Notes: a model not told the origin generated them from the letters alone. A DNA stretch of 35,045 nucleotides from Candidatus Methanofastidiosia archaeon (GCA_016930445.1 JAFGGT010000065.1:1-35045), one strand, 5' to 3'; shown: positions 1 to 8,934, counted from the stretch's first letter. Translations and numbers: made by a program.

Positions 1-1
1 A

Positions 2-94
2 GCTGTAGAAGAAGCTGTAGAAGAAGCTGAGGAGCCCGAGGTCGAAAAAGAGCCTGTTAAGGGCTCAGAAGACGAAGACAAGGAGGTTCAATGA
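2..94 (+). CDS. rps3: 30S ribosomal protein uS3, C-terminal end (partial)
   Basis: The frame is open from the window edge and gives a 30-residue acidic tail of Ala, Val and Glu repeats ending in KEVQ, followed by TGA at 92-94. An acidic, low-complexity tail directly before uL29 is what archaeal uS3 has at this operon position. The first 24 bases are a 12-bp unit (encoding AVEE) repeated in tandem. The globular KH domain lies outside the window, so the name rests on gene order and tail composition. Confidence 0.7.
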   Translation, partial: AVEEAVEEAEEPEVEKEPVKGSEDEDKEVQ

Positions 95-312
95 TGGCCA
101 TACTACGCTCCGGTGATATCAAGGGAATGGGTCTTGATGAGATGGAATCAAAGCTGGAAGAGCTACGTTTCGAGCTAGCGCGCGAAAGGGCCCTTTTAGC
201 GACCGGTTCCGCTCCAGAGAATCCAGGCAGAATCGGCGAACTGAAGAGGACAATTGCCAGATTGAACACAATCATCAATCAAACACAAAGACAAGGAGAG
301 ATGAATAGATAA
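94..312 (+). CDS. rpl29: 50S ribosomal protein uL29
   Basis: This 72-residue protein is the small two-helix uL29, which sits near the peptide exit tunnel and helps dock factors such as SRP. The sequence shows the usual N-terminal MEXXL-type helix ([15 protein letters not shown]) and a second basic helix containing [15 protein letters not shown] codons occur at 91 and 94. The second is preferred because GGAGG at 82-86 lies 7 bases upstream of it, against 4 for the first. It overlaps the uS3 stop, which indicates translational coupling. Confidence 0.95.
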   Translation: MAILRSGDIKGMGLDEMESKLEELRFELARERALLATGSAPENPGRIGELKRTIARLNTIINQTQRQGEMNR

Positions 313-620
313 TGGCAGAGGTTTGCCCGAAATGTGGACTTCCCATGGAACTTTGCGTGTGCGAAGAGATCGCCATAGAGGACCAGCAGGTCAAGATATC
401 GACCGCACGCAGAAGGTTTGGCAAATTAATAACGATCGTAGAAGGATTTGACAAGGAGATAGACATCAGGGAGCTTGGAAAGGACCTAAAGGCAAGATGC
501 GCCTGTGGCGGCACCATCAAGGATGGCAGGATCGAACTGCAGGGGGATCACAAGAGGAAGGTCAAGATAATACTGGACGAGCTCGGTTATTCAGTGGAGA
601 TGTCTGATGTCAAACGTTAG
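312..620 (+). CDS. Translation initiation factor aIF1 (SUI1 family)
   Basis: This protein of 102 residues promotes accurate start-codon selection on the small ribosomal subunit. It has an N-terminal Cys-rich stretch ([13 protein letters not shown], residues 5-17) of the kind seen in archaeal aIF1, then the SUI1 fold with [10 protein letters not shown] and the [20 protein letters not shown] segment that is characteristic of SUI1/YciH proteins. The start overlaps the uL29 stop by one base. aIF1 between uL29 and rnp1 is a standard archaeal arrangement. Confidence 0.95.
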   Translation: MAEVCPKCGLPMELCVCEEIAIEDQQVKISTARRRFGKLITIVEGFDKEIDIRELGKDLKARCACGGTIKDGRIELQGDHKRKVKIILDELGYSVEMSDVKR

Positions 621-867
621 GGAGGTCCTGATTGGTCAAGAGGCAAAGGTTGTCGGCAGTAGCAATCCATCTTACATAGGAATTAAGGGCCTGATAGTTG
701 ATGAAACTGCGAACATGATCGACATCGAGGATGAGAGCGGTCATGTAAGGCGCCTGATCAAGAAGAATGTGGTTTTAGAGATAGAAGGAAAACACATCGA
801 TGGAATTGAGCTTATAGGAAGACCCGAAAACAGGATCAAGAATCGTGTTAGGAAAAAATGGAGATGA
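607..867 (+). CDS. rnp1: Ribonuclease P protein component 1 (Rpp29/Pop4)
   Basis: Archaeal Rnp1 binds the specificity side of the RNase P RNA together with Rpp21 and aids 5' maturation of tRNAs. The 86-residue product shows the compact Sm-like barrel of the family: [21 protein letters not shown] followed by [10 protein letters not shown] and a basic C-terminus rich in Arg and Lys. It is of normal length. The ATG lies inside the end of aIF1 (14-base overlap), so expression is probably coupled. The position between aIF1 and uS17 supports the call. Confidence 0.93.
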   Translation: MSNVREVLIGQEAKVVGSSNPSYIGIKGLIVDETANMIDIEDESGHVRRLIKKNVVLEIEGKHIDGIELIGRPENRIKNRVRKKWR

Positions 868-871
868 TGGA

Positions 872-1183
872 ATGATTGGGATCAATGTTGAGGAACCTTC
901 AACCACCTGCGATGACAAGAACTGCCCATTCCATGGACAGCTATCAGTTCGTGGCAGGGTCTTCGATGCAGAAGTGGTCAGCGACAAGATGAGGAAATCT
1001 GTCGTTGTTAAAAGGGAATATATGAAATTCGTGGATAAATATCAAAGGTACGAAAAGAGGACTTCAAGATTAACTGCGCACAATCCGCCATGCATAGATG
1101 CAAAGGTGGGTAACAAGGTCAAGGTAGCTGAATGCAGGCCTCTATCAAAGACCAAGAACTTTGTGGTCGTAGGGGTGATATAG
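872..1183 (+). CDS. rps17: 30S ribosomal protein uS17
   Basis: This 103-residue protein is a primary 16S rRNA binder with an OB fold. The archaeal form shows the N-terminal [17 protein letters not shown] segment and the core [24 protein letters not shown] at 845 in the same frame would lengthen it by 9 residues, but that start lies inside rnp1 and has no binding site. The ATG at 872 follows a purine-rich GGAGATGATGGA and fits the family N-terminus. Rnp1 ends 4 bases upstream. Confidence 0.94.
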   Translation: MIGINVEEPSTTCDDKNCPFHGQLSVRGRVFDAEVVSDKMRKSVVVKREYMKFVDKYQRYEKRTSRLTAHNPPCIDAKVGNKVKVAECRPLSKTKNFVVVGVI

Positions 1184-1184
1184 G

Positions 1185-1607
1185 ATGGCGAAGGGTGCGG
1201 GAGCGACGAGGGGAAGGTCCCCGGTCAGGCCAGCAAGGTCCCTTACGACCGGTTCAAGACTGGTCTGTGCGGACAACACCGGCGCAAAGGAGCTGGAGAT
1301 CATTGCCGTGCTTGGATACAAGGGCGTAAAGAGGAGATATCCAAAGGCGGGCGTTGGTGACATGGTGTTTGCATCTGTCAAGAAAGGTAGGCCTAATATT
1401 AGGAAGACAATTGTGAACGCCGTCATAGTAAGACAAAAGAAGGAGTATAAGAGGCTGGATGGTACCTGCATAAAGTTCGAGGACAATGCAGCCGTCATCA
1501 CTGGACTGGATGGAGTGCCCAAAGGGTCTGAGGCCAGGGGTCCCATCGCCAAGGAATCAGTTGAGAGATGGCTCAAGATATCCGGTATAGCCAGCATCAT
1601 AGTGTAG
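1185..1607 (+). CDS. rpl14: 50S ribosomal protein uL14
   Basis: uL14 lies at the subunit interface and contacts 16S rRNA. The 140-residue product has the signature core: [17 protein letters not shown], then [11 protein letters not shown] and [23 protein letters not shown]. It carries the short basic archaeal N-terminal extension ([13 protein letters not shown]). Only one base separates it from uS17, and its last codons overlap an in-frame upstream extension of uL24 that was not adopted. Confidence 0.97.
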   Translation: MAKGAGATRGRSPVRPARSLTTGSRLVCADNTGAKELEIIAVLGYKGVKRRYPKAGVGDMVFASVKKGRPNIRKTIVNAVIVRQKKEYKRLDGTCIKFEDNAAVITGLDGVPKGSEARGPIAKESVERWLKISGIASIIV

Positions 1608-1615
1608 GTGATATT

Positions 1616-1975
1616 ATGGTTACTAAGTCCCCAAGGAAACAAAGAAAGATGCTCTACAACATGCCAAAACACAAGAAACTGAGATTGTTCACTGCTCGTC
1701 TGAGCAAAGATCTTGGAAACAAGTATGGAGTAAGATCCATGCCTATCAAAAAAGGAGACAAGGTCATGATCCAGCGCGGAGATTATGTTGGGCATGTAGG
1801 GGAGGTCATCTTTGTCGACAGGAAGGCTATCAAGATAGGTGTTGAGGGGGCCACCATCGAGAAGACAGATGGTACTGAGAAGACTTACCCCGTACATCCA
1901 TCAAACGTTGTCATCACCAATCTCGACCTGAGTGATGAGATGAGAAAGAAGAGCCTTGAAAAGAAAGGAGGGTGA
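1616..1975 (+). CDS. rpl24: 50S ribosomal protein uL24
   Basis: uL24 is an early assembly protein of the large subunit. The product has 119 residues with a basic N-terminus (SPRKQRKMLYNMPKHKK) and the KOW motif around KKGDKVMIQRGDYVGHVGEV, followed by the VHPSNVVITNL strand typical of the archaeal form. An in-frame ATG at 1568 would add 16 unrelated residues within uL14. The ATG at 1616 sits 6 bases after AGGTGAT and matches the family start. Confidence 0.95.
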   Translation: MVTKSPRKQRKMLYNMPKHKKLRLFTARLSKDLGNKYGVRSMPIKKGDKVMIQRGDYVGHVGEVIFVDRKAIKIGVEGATIEKTDGTEKTYPVHPSNVVITNLDLSDEMRKKSLEKKGG

Positions 1976-1979
1976 GAAA

Positions 1980-2705
1980 GTGGGTAGAAAAGGAGAAGGA
2001 AAGGGACTCAAGAGGGAAAAGGCCCCAAGACAATGGAAGATCCCTAGGAAACAGAAGGTATGGAGCATCAGGAACAGGCCAGGACCACACTCATCTGAAC
2101 TATCCGTACCGATCACGTTCATATTGCGAGACTATCTTGGATATGCCAAGAACGTCAGGGAAGTGAAGAGGATACTGAGCGAGGACCTGGTCCTTGTCAA
2201 TGGAAAGTCCAGGAGGGATTACAGGTACAGAGTGGGCGTAATGGATGTGGTAGAGATACCTAGGACAGAGGAGTACTACAGGATAGTGCCGAATTACAAG
2301 GGAAATCTGATACTACACCCCATCACAAAGGAAGAGAAGGACAAGAAGCTCTACAAGGTACGCGATGTAACCCTGCTCAAGGGAGGAAAGTACCAGCTCA
2401 ACTTCCATGACGGAAATAACATGGTATCAGACCAGAAGTATGAGACCTACCAAAGTGTCATAGTCGATATGACCAAGAACGAGATAGTCGAGTCCATCCC
2501 CCTTCAGGAGGGAAGCCTTGTGCTCATCGTTTCTGGTAAGAACGTATCAAAGATAGGGAAGATAGTGGACATAAGGAACTTTGGCATGAATCCGGATGCG
2601 GTCACGCTCGAATCCCCCAAAGGAACGTTCCAGACCCTAAAGGATTACGTTATCGCGATCGGAAGGGAGGACACGCCCTTGATATCTTTGCCGGTAGGTG
2701 AATGA
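1980..2705 (+). CDS. rps4e: 30S ribosomal protein eS4
   Basis: eS4 occurs only in archaea and eukaryotes. The 241-residue product contains an S4-like RNA-binding region (VREVKRILSEDLVLVNGKSRRDYRYRVG), the central eS4 domain and a C-terminal KOW-like segment (VLIVSGKNVSKIGKIVDIR). The start is taken as GTG at 1980, giving the usual VGRKGEGKGLKRE opening. AGGAGGGTG lies just upstream across the uL24 stop. An ATG at 1956 lies inside uL24 and is less likely. Confidence 0.94.
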   Translation: MGRKGEGKGLKREKAPRQWKIPRKQKVWSIRNRPGPHSSELSVPITFILRDYLGYAKNVREVKRILSEDLVLVNGKSRRDYRYRVGVMDVVEIPRTEEYYRIVPNYKGNLILHPITKEEKDKKLYKVRDVTLLKGGKYQLNFHDGNNMVSDQKYETYQSVIVDMTKNEIVESIPLQEGSLVLIVSGKNVSKIGKIVDIRNFGMNPDAVTLESPKGTFQTLKDYVIAIGREDTPLISLPVGE

Positions 2706-2707
2706 AG

Positions 2708-3211
2708 ATGGCAGTTACAGATCCTAAGGTACAGAAGGTCACCGTTCACATGGGGATAGGGGAATCTGGAGAGCTTCTCCAGAGGGCATCTGCCCTTTTG
2801 GAGGAGATCACACAGCAGAAACCTGTCAACAGGCTTGCTAAGAAGACCAACAGGGATTTTGGCATAAGGAAGGGCGAACCGATATCCGTGCTTGTCACTC
2901 TAAGGGGCGAGGAGGCAGAGGTATTCCTTAGCCGCGCCCTTGAGGCGGTTGAGAACAAGGTGCCTATGAGCAATTTCGACCTTTATGGGAACTTTGCCTT
3001 TGGCATCAAGGAGCATATCGATCTTCCAGGTATCAAGTACGACCCCAAGGTCGGCATATTTGGGATGGACATCTGCGTCACTCTTGAGAGGGTCGGATAT
3101 AGGATCTCCAGGAGAAAGTACAAGCAAAAGAAGATCAATCCCAAGTTCCGCATTTCCAAGGAGGAAGGCGTAGAGTTCATCAAGGAGAGATTCGGAGTTG
3201 ATATCGCATGA
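2708..3211 (+). CDS. rpl5: 50S ribosomal protein uL5
   Basis: uL5 binds 5S rRNA and forms part of the central protuberance. The 167-residue product shows the family pattern: [43 protein letters not shown] and the [20 protein letters not shown] loop. ATG at 2702 overlaps the eS4 stop. ATG at 2708 is preferred because GGTGA at 2697-2701 lies 6 bases upstream. The stop overlaps the uS14 start (ATGA). Confidence 0.96.
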   Translation: MAVTDPKVQKVTVHMGIGESGELLQRASALLEEITQQKPVNRLAKKTNRDFGIRKGEPISVLVTLRGEEAEVFLSRALEAVENKVPMSNFDLYGNFAFGIKEHIDLPGIKYDPKVGIFGMDICVTLERVGYRISRRKYKQKKINPKFRISKEEGVEFIKERFGVDIA

Positions 3212-3372
3212 GCAAGAAAGGGAAGATCATCAAGACAAAGTTCGGAAGAGGCAGTAGGGTTTGCAGGAGATGCGGAAGCCACGGCCCAGTGATTAGACGT
3301 TATGGCCTCATGATATGCAGGCGCTGCTTTAGGGAAGTGGCACCGAAGATAGGATTCAAGAAATTCAGTTAG
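3208..3372 (+). CDS. rps14: 30S ribosomal protein uS14, zinc-binding form
   Basis: A 54-residue frame starts at the ATG that overlaps the uL5 stop and ends with TAG at 3370-3372. It encodes a basic protein with two CXXC pairs (CRRCG at residues 19-23 and CRRCF at 37-41), the zinc ribbon of archaeal uS14, and it ends in the typical GFKKFS. uS14 helps assemble the head of the small subunit. The length is normal for archaea. Confidence 0.95.
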   Translation: MSKKGKIIKTKFGRGSRVCRRCGSHGPVIRRYGLMICRRCFREVAPKIGFKKFS

Positions 3373-3382
3373 GTGATGATTC

Positions 3383-3769
3383 ATGTTGAACGATCCTTTA
3401 GCAGACGCATTGTCGAACATATCGAATCAGGAGAAGGTTAGAAAGAACCAGTGCATGGTACCTGCTTCCAAGACGATAGGCAATGTTTTGCACATCCTTC
3501 AAAAATACGGCTTCGTAGGCGCCTTTGAGCTGATAGACGACGGCAAGTCTGGAAACTTCAAGGTCGACCTCATGGGGAACATAAATCTCTGTGGCGTCAT
3601 AAAGCCAAGATATGCCGTAAAGAAGGGCGGGTACGAGAGCTTTGAGAGGAGATACCTTCCAGCAAGAGGATTTGGTATCCTTGTAGTATCGACCCCGAAC
3701 GGCGTTATGAGCCACCACGATGCTCAAGAGGCCGGCCTGGGCGGTAGATTGCTGGCTTATGTTTATTAG
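3383..3769 (+). CDS. rps8: 30S ribosomal protein uS8
   Basis: uS8 is a primary binder of the central domain of 16S rRNA. The product has 128 residues, with [15 protein letters not shown] at the N-terminus, a [22 protein letters not shown] strand pair and the C-terminal segment [20 protein letters not shown] that carries the classic STXXGXMXXXXA rRNA-contact motif. The start is preceded by AGGTGATGATTC. Order between uS14 and uL6 is standard. Confidence 0.97.
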   Translation: MLNDPLADALSNISNQEKVRKNQCMVPASKTIGNVLHILQKYGFVGAFELIDDGKSGNFKVDLMGNINLCGVIKPRYAVKKGGYESFERRYLPARGFGILVVSTPNGVMSHHDAQEAGLGGRLLAYVY

Positions 3770-3778
3770 GTGATATAA

Positions 3779-4330
3779 ATGTTGGCTGATGAGATTAGGG
3801 AAGAGATAATCATACCAAACGGCATTGAGGTAGAGGTAAGCAATCATTATGTCAAGATCAAGGGCCCTTTGGGAAGCCTGGAACGAAGATTCAAGTATCC
3901 TAATGTGAGACTTGAGTCAAAGGCCAACGCCATCGTTCTTGTCGTGGATTATCCTAGAAAGGTGGACAAGGCTGCGATATACACCATAAGGTCACACCTC
4001 AGGAACATGCTCAAGGGCGTGCAAGTGGGTTTCAAGTACAGAATGAAGATAATATACGCTCACTTCCCACTTAACATCAAGTTGGATGGCGACAAGGTCG
4101 TCATCGACAATTACCTCGGCGAGAAGTTTCCAAGGAATGCGAAGGTGGTTGGCACTACAAAGGTCAACATCACCGGTGACGAGATAGTGGTTGAGGGTAT
4201 AAACAAGGAGCATGTGGGACAGACGGTCGGAAATCTTGAGAAGGCCACAAGGGTCATCAAGAGGGATCCCCGCGTATTCCAGGACGGCATATACCTTATA
4301 GAGAGGGACGGAGTTCCATTGAGGTGGTAA
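3779..4330 (+). CDS. rpl6: 50S ribosomal protein uL6
   Basis: uL6 lies near the sarcin-ricin loop and the factor-binding region. The 183-residue product has the duplicated fold, with IIIPNGIEVEVSNHYVKIKG in the first half, IYTIRSHLRNMLKGVQVGFKY in the middle and the archaeal second half (FPRNAKVVGTTKVNI). An AGGTGATATAA ribosome binding site precedes the ATG. The length is normal for archaea. Confidence 0.96.
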   Translation: MLADEIREEIIIPNGIEVEVSNHYVKIKGPLGSLERRFKYPNVRLESKANAIVLVVDYPRKVDKAAIYTIRSHLRNMLKGVQVGFKYRMKIIYAHFPLNIKLDGDKVVIDNYLGEKFPRNAKVVGTTKVNITGDEIVVEGINKEHVGQTVGNLEKATRVIKRDPRVFQDGIYLIERDGVPLRW

Positions 4331-4332
4331 TC

Positions 4333-4863
4333 ATGAGTGAAAGATTATTGAGATTACGTAAGGAAGCATCCAAGAAGAGGCCCAAGTTCAACAGGCAGGA
4401 AACGCCAAAGCTCAAGAGATTCAAGGACGATCCCAAGTGGAGGAGGCCGAAGGGCCATTCGTCCAAGATGAGAAGGAAGCTCAGGGGCAATCCGGCTGTA
4501 GTGAAGGTCGGATACAGGGGCCCGAAGGAAGTCAGGGGTTTCCACCCGGCTGGCCTTCCAGAGGTTTATGTCAACAACCTCTCTGACGTTGAGGGCGTTG
4601 AGAGCTCCATATTAAGGATATCCTCCTCTGTCGGCAACAGGAAGAAGGCAGATATCCTCCTAAGGGCGAAGGAGCTTGAGCTCAGGGTGGCCAACCCCAA
4701 GGTCAAGTTCATTTACGTTGATTCTACTGAGACGCTTGAGAAGTACGCCCCTATCAAGGAAAATGTCAAGGAGTACAAGATGTCCAAGGTGGATGACAGC
4801 CTGAGGGATGAGATACTCGAGAAGGCCAAGGACCTTAAGATCGAGATAGAGGTCGGTGAGTAA
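4333..4863 (+). CDS. rpl32e: 50S ribosomal protein eL32 with C-terminal extension
   Basis: eL32 is an archaeal/eukaryotic protein. Residues 1 to about 125 contain the family core: RPKFNRQETPKLKRF, WRRPKGHSSKMRRKLRG and GFHPAGLPEVYVNN, then a VGNRKKADILLRAKEL segment. The 176-residue product exceeds the roughly 130 residues usual for archaeal eL32. About 50 extra C-terminal residues (FIYVDSTETLEKYAPIKENV onward) form a charged, acidic-ended tail. ATG at 4333 is used rather than GTG at 4324, which lies across the uL6 stop. Confidence 0.93.
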   Translation: MSERLLRLRKEASKKRPKFNRQETPKLKRFKDDPKWRRPKGHSSKMRRKLRGNPAVVKVGYRGPKEVRGFHPAGLPEVYVNNLSDVEGVESSILRISSSVGNRKKADILLRAKELELRVANPKVKFIYVDSTETLEKYAPIKENVKEYKMSKVDDSLRDEILEKAKDLKIEIEVGE

Positions 4864-4864
4864 G

Positions 4865-5326
4865 ATGAATCTGGAAGTTCAGAGAAGGATAGCCTCAGAG
4901 GTCTTGGAATGCGGGTTGAACAGGGTCTGGATGGACTCTTCGAAGGCCGAGGAAATTGGGATGGCGATAACAAGGGAAGATATAAGGAATCTTGTCGATA
5001 AGGGGCTTATCAAGAAGAGGCAGGAAGAAGGCGTATCGAGGCATAGGGCCAGGAAGCGCCATATCCAGAAGAAGAAGGGCAGAAGAAGGGGACATGGTAC
5101 CTTCAAGGGTCCGAAGTTCTCAAGGTATCCCAAGAAGAGGAGATGGATAGACACCATCAGGCCGTTGAGAAGGGAGCTCAAGGAGCTCTATGGCAATGAT
5201 AACATAACTACAGAGGTTTACAGGAAGCTTTACGGTATGGCCACAGGTGGCGCCTTCAGGTCCGTGGAATACATGAAGACCTACATGGCCGACCACGATA
5301 TGGTAAAGGAGGGGAGCAACAAATGA
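4865..5326 (+). CDS. rpl19e: 50S ribosomal protein eL19
   Basis: eL19 bridges the subunits in archaea and eukaryotes. The 153-residue product opens with MNLEVQRRIASEVLECG, the conserved archaeal N-terminus, which supports ATG 4865 over GTG 4856. It continues with NLVDKGLIKKRQEEGVSRHR and the very basic KRHIQKKKGRRRGHGTFKG helix. The stop overlaps the uL18 start (ATGA). Confidence 0.96.
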   Translation: MNLEVQRRIASEVLECGLNRVWMDSSKAEEIGMAITREDIRNLVDKGLIKKRQEEGVSRHRARKRHIQKKKGRRRGHGTFKGPKFSRYPKKRRWIDTIRPLRRELKELYGNDNITTEVYRKLYGMATGGAFRSVEYMKTYMADHDMVKEGSNK

Positions 5327-5901
5327 GCGGACCCAGATATGCTGTGCCTTTCAGGAGGCGCAGGGAGGGGAAGACGGACTTCAGGTCCAGAAGGAAGATG
5401 CTATATTCCGGAAAGCCCAGATTCGTTGTCAGGAAATCGCTCTGCTATGTATGGGCGCAGGTCACAGTCACGGGAAAGAACGGTGATGAGATCCTGGTAT
5501 CCGCACATTCGAAAGAGCTTTCCAACTACGGATGGAAGGGGTCATTCTCAAATACGCCGGCATCCTACCTTACGGGTTACCTGTGTGGCCTTAGGGCCAA
5601 TAAGCTAGGCATATCGGATGCCATACTCGACATGGGGCTATACGATGTCGTAAAGGGTTCAAAGATATTCGCATGCCTGAAAGGATTTGCAGACGGCGAT
5701 GTCGACATACCATTCGATGAGTCGATAGTGCCAAGCGAGGATAGGATATCCGGCCAACACATAGTGACATACTATGAGGGGCTTGATGAGGAAGAACGCG
5801 CAAAACGTTTTTCAAAGTATATTAAGAATGATGTAGTTGTTAACGATTTACCCGATCTTTTTAGCAAGACTAAAAAGGAGATCGGAGAGAAGGAGAGATA
5901 A
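5323..5901 (+). CDS. rpl18: 50S ribosomal protein uL18
   Basis: uL18 binds 5S rRNA. The 192-residue product shows the archaeal form: YAVPFRRRREGKTDFRSRRKM, then RFVVRKSLCYVWAQV and GYLCGLRANKLGISDAILDM. The C-terminal part, with KRFSKYIKNDVVVNDLPDLF, is the extension that distinguishes archaeal and eukaryotic uL18 (L5e) from bacterial forms. Its start overlaps the eL19 stop. Confidence 0.96.
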   Translation: MSGPRYAVPFRRRREGKTDFRSRRKMLYSGKPRFVVRKSLCYVWAQVTVTGKNGDEILVSAHSKELSNYGWKGSFSNTPASYLTGYLCGLRANKLGISDAILDMGLYDVVKGSKIFACLKGFADGDVDIPFDESIVPSEDRISGQHIVTYYEGLDEEERAKRFSKYIKNDVVVNDLPDLFSKTKKEIGEKER

Positions 5902-5915
5902 TGGGGAGATCTTAA

Positions 5916-6629
5916 ATGGCACATGATAACTCACAGAGAAATAGGAATGAATCCCCCGCCCAGGTCCATGATTCCTGGAAACCAAAGACAGAGCTAGGAA
6001 AGGCTGTGAAGGAGGGGAAGATAAAGGATATCGGCGAGATCTTCGATATGGGGCTCCCCATTCTAGAGACAGAGATAATCGACAAGCTCTTGCCCGAGCT
6101 CTCAGAGAGGGAATTCCAGGAGGTCTTGTCCGTCAACATGGTCCAGAGGATGACCGACTCAGGTAGGAGGGTCAAGTTCGCATGCATTGTCGTAGTTGGG
6201 AACAAAGACGGATATGTGGGGCTAGGATATGGAAAGGCCCAAGAGGTCGGACCTGCAATCCGTAAGGCGATAACCGATGCTAAGCTGAATCTCATCCAAA
6301 TAAAGCGCGGATGCGGTTCTTGGGAATGCAATTGCGGAACGCCACACACCATACCGTTCCAGGTCGAGGGGGAATCGTCCAGCGTTACAGTGACATTGCT
6401 GCCCGCACCCAGGGGACTGGGGATCACGATGGGCGGTGTTGGAAAGAAGATGTTGGCCTTGGCGGGCATTAAGGACGTATGGTCCCGTTCCTACGGCCAG
6501 ACACAGACCACACTCAACTTTGCAAGGGCGATTTTCGATGCATTGAGCAAGACCAATAACATGAGCGTCCAGAATAGGCACATCGAAAGGATTGGGATTG
6601 TTGCGGGAAGTTCACAAAAGCAGGTGTAA
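5916..6629 (+). CDS. rps5: 30S ribosomal protein uS5
   Basis: uS5 affects decoding fidelity. The 237-residue product has an N-terminal archaeal extension, then the double-stranded-RNA-binding-like half with [20 protein letters not shown] and [16 protein letters not shown], and the C-terminal half with [20 protein letters not shown]. The central segment [18 protein letters not shown] is the insert normally present in archaeal uS5. A weak GGAGAT site precedes the ATG. Confidence 0.97.
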   Translation: MAHDNSQRNRNESPAQVHDSWKPKTELGKAVKEGKIKDIGEIFDMGLPILETEIIDKLLPELSEREFQEVLSVNMVQRMTDSGRRVKFACIVVVGNKDGYVGLGYGKAQEVGPAIRKAITDAKLNLIQIKRGCGSWECNCGTPHTIPFQVEGESSSVTVTLLPAPRGLGITMGGVGKKMLALAGIKDVWSRSYGQTQTTLNFARAIFDALSKTNNMSVQNRHIERIGIVAGSSQKQV

Positions 6630-6632
6630 AGG

Positions 6633-7094
6633 ATGAAACGTTTGGTTGTAGTTAGGATTAGGGGCGAAGTGAACGTTAGGACGATCATAAACGATACGCT
6701 CGACATGCTCAAGCTTTACCATATAGGGCACTGTACATTGATAGACGACAGGGACGCCTACAAGGGCATGCTCCAAAAGTCAAAGGACTATGTCACCTTC
6801 GGCGAGATCAGCCCTGAAGTCCTCAAGAAGCTTGTAATGAAATGGGGAAGGTTGCCCGGGGACAAGAGACTGGATGAGGAGTACGTCAAGCAAAAGACAG
6901 GCCTCTCAGTGGACGAGTTCATAGACTCTGTCCTTAGATTCGAGCATGAGCTGAGCGAGTTGGGCATAAAGGACTTCTTCAGATTGCACCCTCCAAGAGG
7001 CGGGTACAAGGACACGAAGAGAGGATTCGGGCAGGGCGGGTCCTTGGGATACAGGGGCGAGGAGATCAATGCCCTGTTAGAACGAATGATTTAA
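6633..7094 (+). CDS. rpl30: 50S ribosomal protein uL30, long archaeal form
   Basis: The 153-residue product begins with the uL30 core (RLVVVRIRGEVNVRTIINDT and LKLYHIGHCTLIDD) and continues with the archaeal/eukaryotic extension, which includes LRFEHELSELGIKDFFRLHP and the basic PPRGGYKDTKRGFGQGG loop. The start lies 3 bases past the uS5 stop. Length and domain order are as expected for archaea, and uL15 follows immediately. Confidence 0.96.
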   Translation: MKRLVVVRIRGEVNVRTIINDTLDMLKLYHIGHCTLIDDRDAYKGMLQKSKDYVTFGEISPEVLKKLVMKWGRLPGDKRLDEEYVKQKTGLSVDEFIDSVLRFEHELSELGIKDFFRLHPPRGGYKDTKRGFGQGGSLGYRGEEINALLERMI

Positions 7095-7104
7095 GGTGAT
7101 CCAG

Positions 7105-7551
7105 GTGATTAGGAAATCCAAAAAGATCAATAAGCTGCGCGGGTCTCGAACCTGTGGTGGCGGATGCTCCAAGAAGAGGAGAGGGGCAGGCCACAGGGGT
7201 GGTAGAGGAAACGCAGGGTCTGGAAAAGAGAAGAAACAGAAGTACACGTGGTTCCAGAAGTACGAACCCGACCATCTCGGGAAGCATGGATTCCAGAGGG
7301 CCAACTTCCTAAGGTCGGATGTACCAAGTGTGAACATATCTTTCCTGGACCAGAACATTGGGAGCTTTGAATCCCAAGGCGTCATAGAGTTCGAGGATGG
7401 CACTCCGGTAGTCGATATTACGAAGATCGGTTTCCAGAAGGTCTTGGGCTCAGGCAAGTTAACAAGGCCCATGATCGTCAAGGCGCCCTTCTTTAGCGAG
7501 AGGGCAAAATTGAAGATTGAGGAGGCAGGCGGCAAGGCCATTAGTTCATAG
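7105..7551 (+). CDS. rpl15: 50S ribosomal protein uL15
   Basis: uL15 is a late-assembly protein with a long basic glycine-rich arm, visible here as KLRGSRTCGGGCSKKRRGAG followed by HRGGRGNAGSGKEKKQ. The globular C-terminal half contains VDITKIGFQKVLGSGKL and RAKLKIEEAGGKAI. Two GTG starts are possible, at 7096 and 7105. GTG 7105 gives the usual (M)IRKSKKINKLRG opening and has GGTGA 5 bases upstream, so it is preferred (148 residues). Confidence 0.95.
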   Translation: MIRKSKKINKLRGSRTCGGGCSKKRRGAGHRGGRGNAGSGKEKKQKYTWFQKYEPDHLGKHGFQRANFLRSDVPSVNISFLDQNIGSFESQGVIEFEDGTPVVDITKIGFQKVLGSGKLTRPMIVKAPFFSERAKLKIEEAGGKAISS

Positions 7552-7562
7552 GAGTATGTAGT

Positions 7563-8924
7563 ATGTCTTTGCAGGGAGCACTAACACCACTGTTTAGGAT
7601 ATTGCCCGAGGTCACAAGCCCGAAGAGGCACATATCCTTTAGGGAACGTATAACATGGAGTGGGGTAATACTCATATTGTATTTCCTACTTTCAGAGATA
7701 CCACTCTATGGTTTACCGGCATCTATACAGGATATGTTTGCGGGTTTCAGGACCGTACTGGCAGGTAACAGTGGTTCTCTGCTGCATCTGGGTATTGGTC
7801 CGATCGTCACAGCAGGTATAATAATGCAGCTTCTTCAGGGCTCGGACATCTTAAATATGGACCTTTCCACACATCAGGGCAAGGCCACATTCCAGGGCAC
7901 CCAGAAGATACTGGCCATATTCCTATGCATATTCGAGGCCTTCATCTTCGCATTCGCTTGGCGATACCAGGTAAGTTCCGGCATGCTGATGTTTCTCGTG
8001 GCGCAGATGGCGGTCGGCGCCTTGATACTCTTGCTCATGGACGAGGTAGTGACCAAATGGGGTTTTGGCAGTGGCGTGTCGCTCTTCATTGCGGCCAGGG
8101 TCTCTGCGCAGATATTCTGGCAGGCTTTCAGCCCCTTGAAGGATGAGTCGGGCCAGTTCCTTGGAGCTATACCGGACTTCATATCCAAGATAATAAACGG
8201 CGAGACGGTCGACATCCTGTCCAGGCCATATCCTTATCCTGACATGACAGCTTTCCTCTTCACGATAGTAGTATTCCTTATAGTCGTCTATTTTGAAACG
8301 ATGAGGATAGAGATCCCCCTTTCATACGGCAAGTACAAGGGCATAAGGGGAAGATACCCTATAAAGTTCATCTATGCTTCAAACATACCCATGATATTAA
8401 CTGTGGCACTTTTCGCTAATGTCAGAATAATCGCCCAATTGACCAATTGGAACATAATCGGCGCCTTTGATGCGAACGGAAGCGTGACAGGGGGCCTGTT
8501 GTACTACTTGACCCCGACCAGCTCCTTATCTGCATTGGCATCAGAACCACTCAGGGCGATAGTATACTTGGTGATAGTCGTCGTGTTCTGCGTGCTTTTC
8601 GCCAAGATATGGATAGAGTTGACCAATATGGGCCCAAACGCCGTGGCAAAGAGGCTCCAGAGCTCGGGAATGCAGATACCGGGATTCCGTAAGGACATAA
8701 GGATACTTGAGAAGATACTCTCAAGGTACATTCCCCAGGTCACCGTGATGGGTGGCGCATTTGTCGGGCTGATAGCCGTATTCGCAGACTTCACAGGCGC
8801 ATTGGGTACGGGTACGGGTATATTGCTTACAGTAGGTATTATTTATAGGATGTATGAGCAGCTTGCCAAGGAACAGGCTTCAGAGCTATTCCCGGCACTG
8901 AGACAGTTCATAGGCAAGGAGTAG
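7563..8924 (+). CDS. secY: Protein translocase subunit SecY (Sec61 alpha)
   Basis: SecY forms the protein-conducting channel in the cytoplasmic membrane. The 453-residue product has about ten hydrophobic segments. Family landmarks include the N-terminal ISFRERITWSGVILILYFLL segment, the plug region (AGNSGSLLHLGIGPIVTAG), EVVTKWGFGSGVSLFIAARV and the cytoplasmic loop YGKYKGIRGRYPIKFIYASN, which contacts ribosomes. It ends with YEQLAKEQASELFPALR. uL15 upstream is canonical, but the adenylate kinase gene often found after secY in archaea is missing. Confidence 0.97.
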   Translation: MSLQGALTPLFRILPEVTSPKRHISFRERITWSGVILILYFLLSEIPLYGLPASIQDMFAGFRTVLAGNSGSLLHLGIGPIVTAGIIMQLLQGSDILNMDLSTHQGKATFQGTQKILAIFLCIFEAFIFAFAWRYQVSSGMLMFLVAQMAVGALILLLMDEVVTKWGFGSGVSLFIAARVSAQIFWQAFSPLKDESGQFLGAIPDFISKIINGETVDILSRPYPYPDMTAFLFTIVVFLIVVYFETMRIEIPLSYGKYKGIRGRYPIKFIYASNIPMILTVALFANVRIIAQLTNWNIIGAFDANGSVTGGLLYYLTPTSSLSALASEPLRAIVYLVIVVVFCVLFAKIWIELTNMGPNAVAKRLQSSGMQIPGFRKDIRILEKILSRYIPQVTVMGGAFVGLIAVFADFTGALGTGTGILLTVGIIYRMYEQLAKEQASELFPALRQFIGKE

Positions 8925-8934
8925 GAGGAATTAG

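Noticed and set aside
2-25. Tandem 12-bp repeat at the window start
   Set aside because: It encodes AVEE twice in the low-complexity tail of uS3, so it is coding redundancy rather than a mobile or regulatory repeat.
1145-1897. 250-codon minus-strand frame across uL14 and uL24
   Set aside because: It is the reverse-strand shadow of two certain ribosomal genes, with no recognisable domain or promoter.
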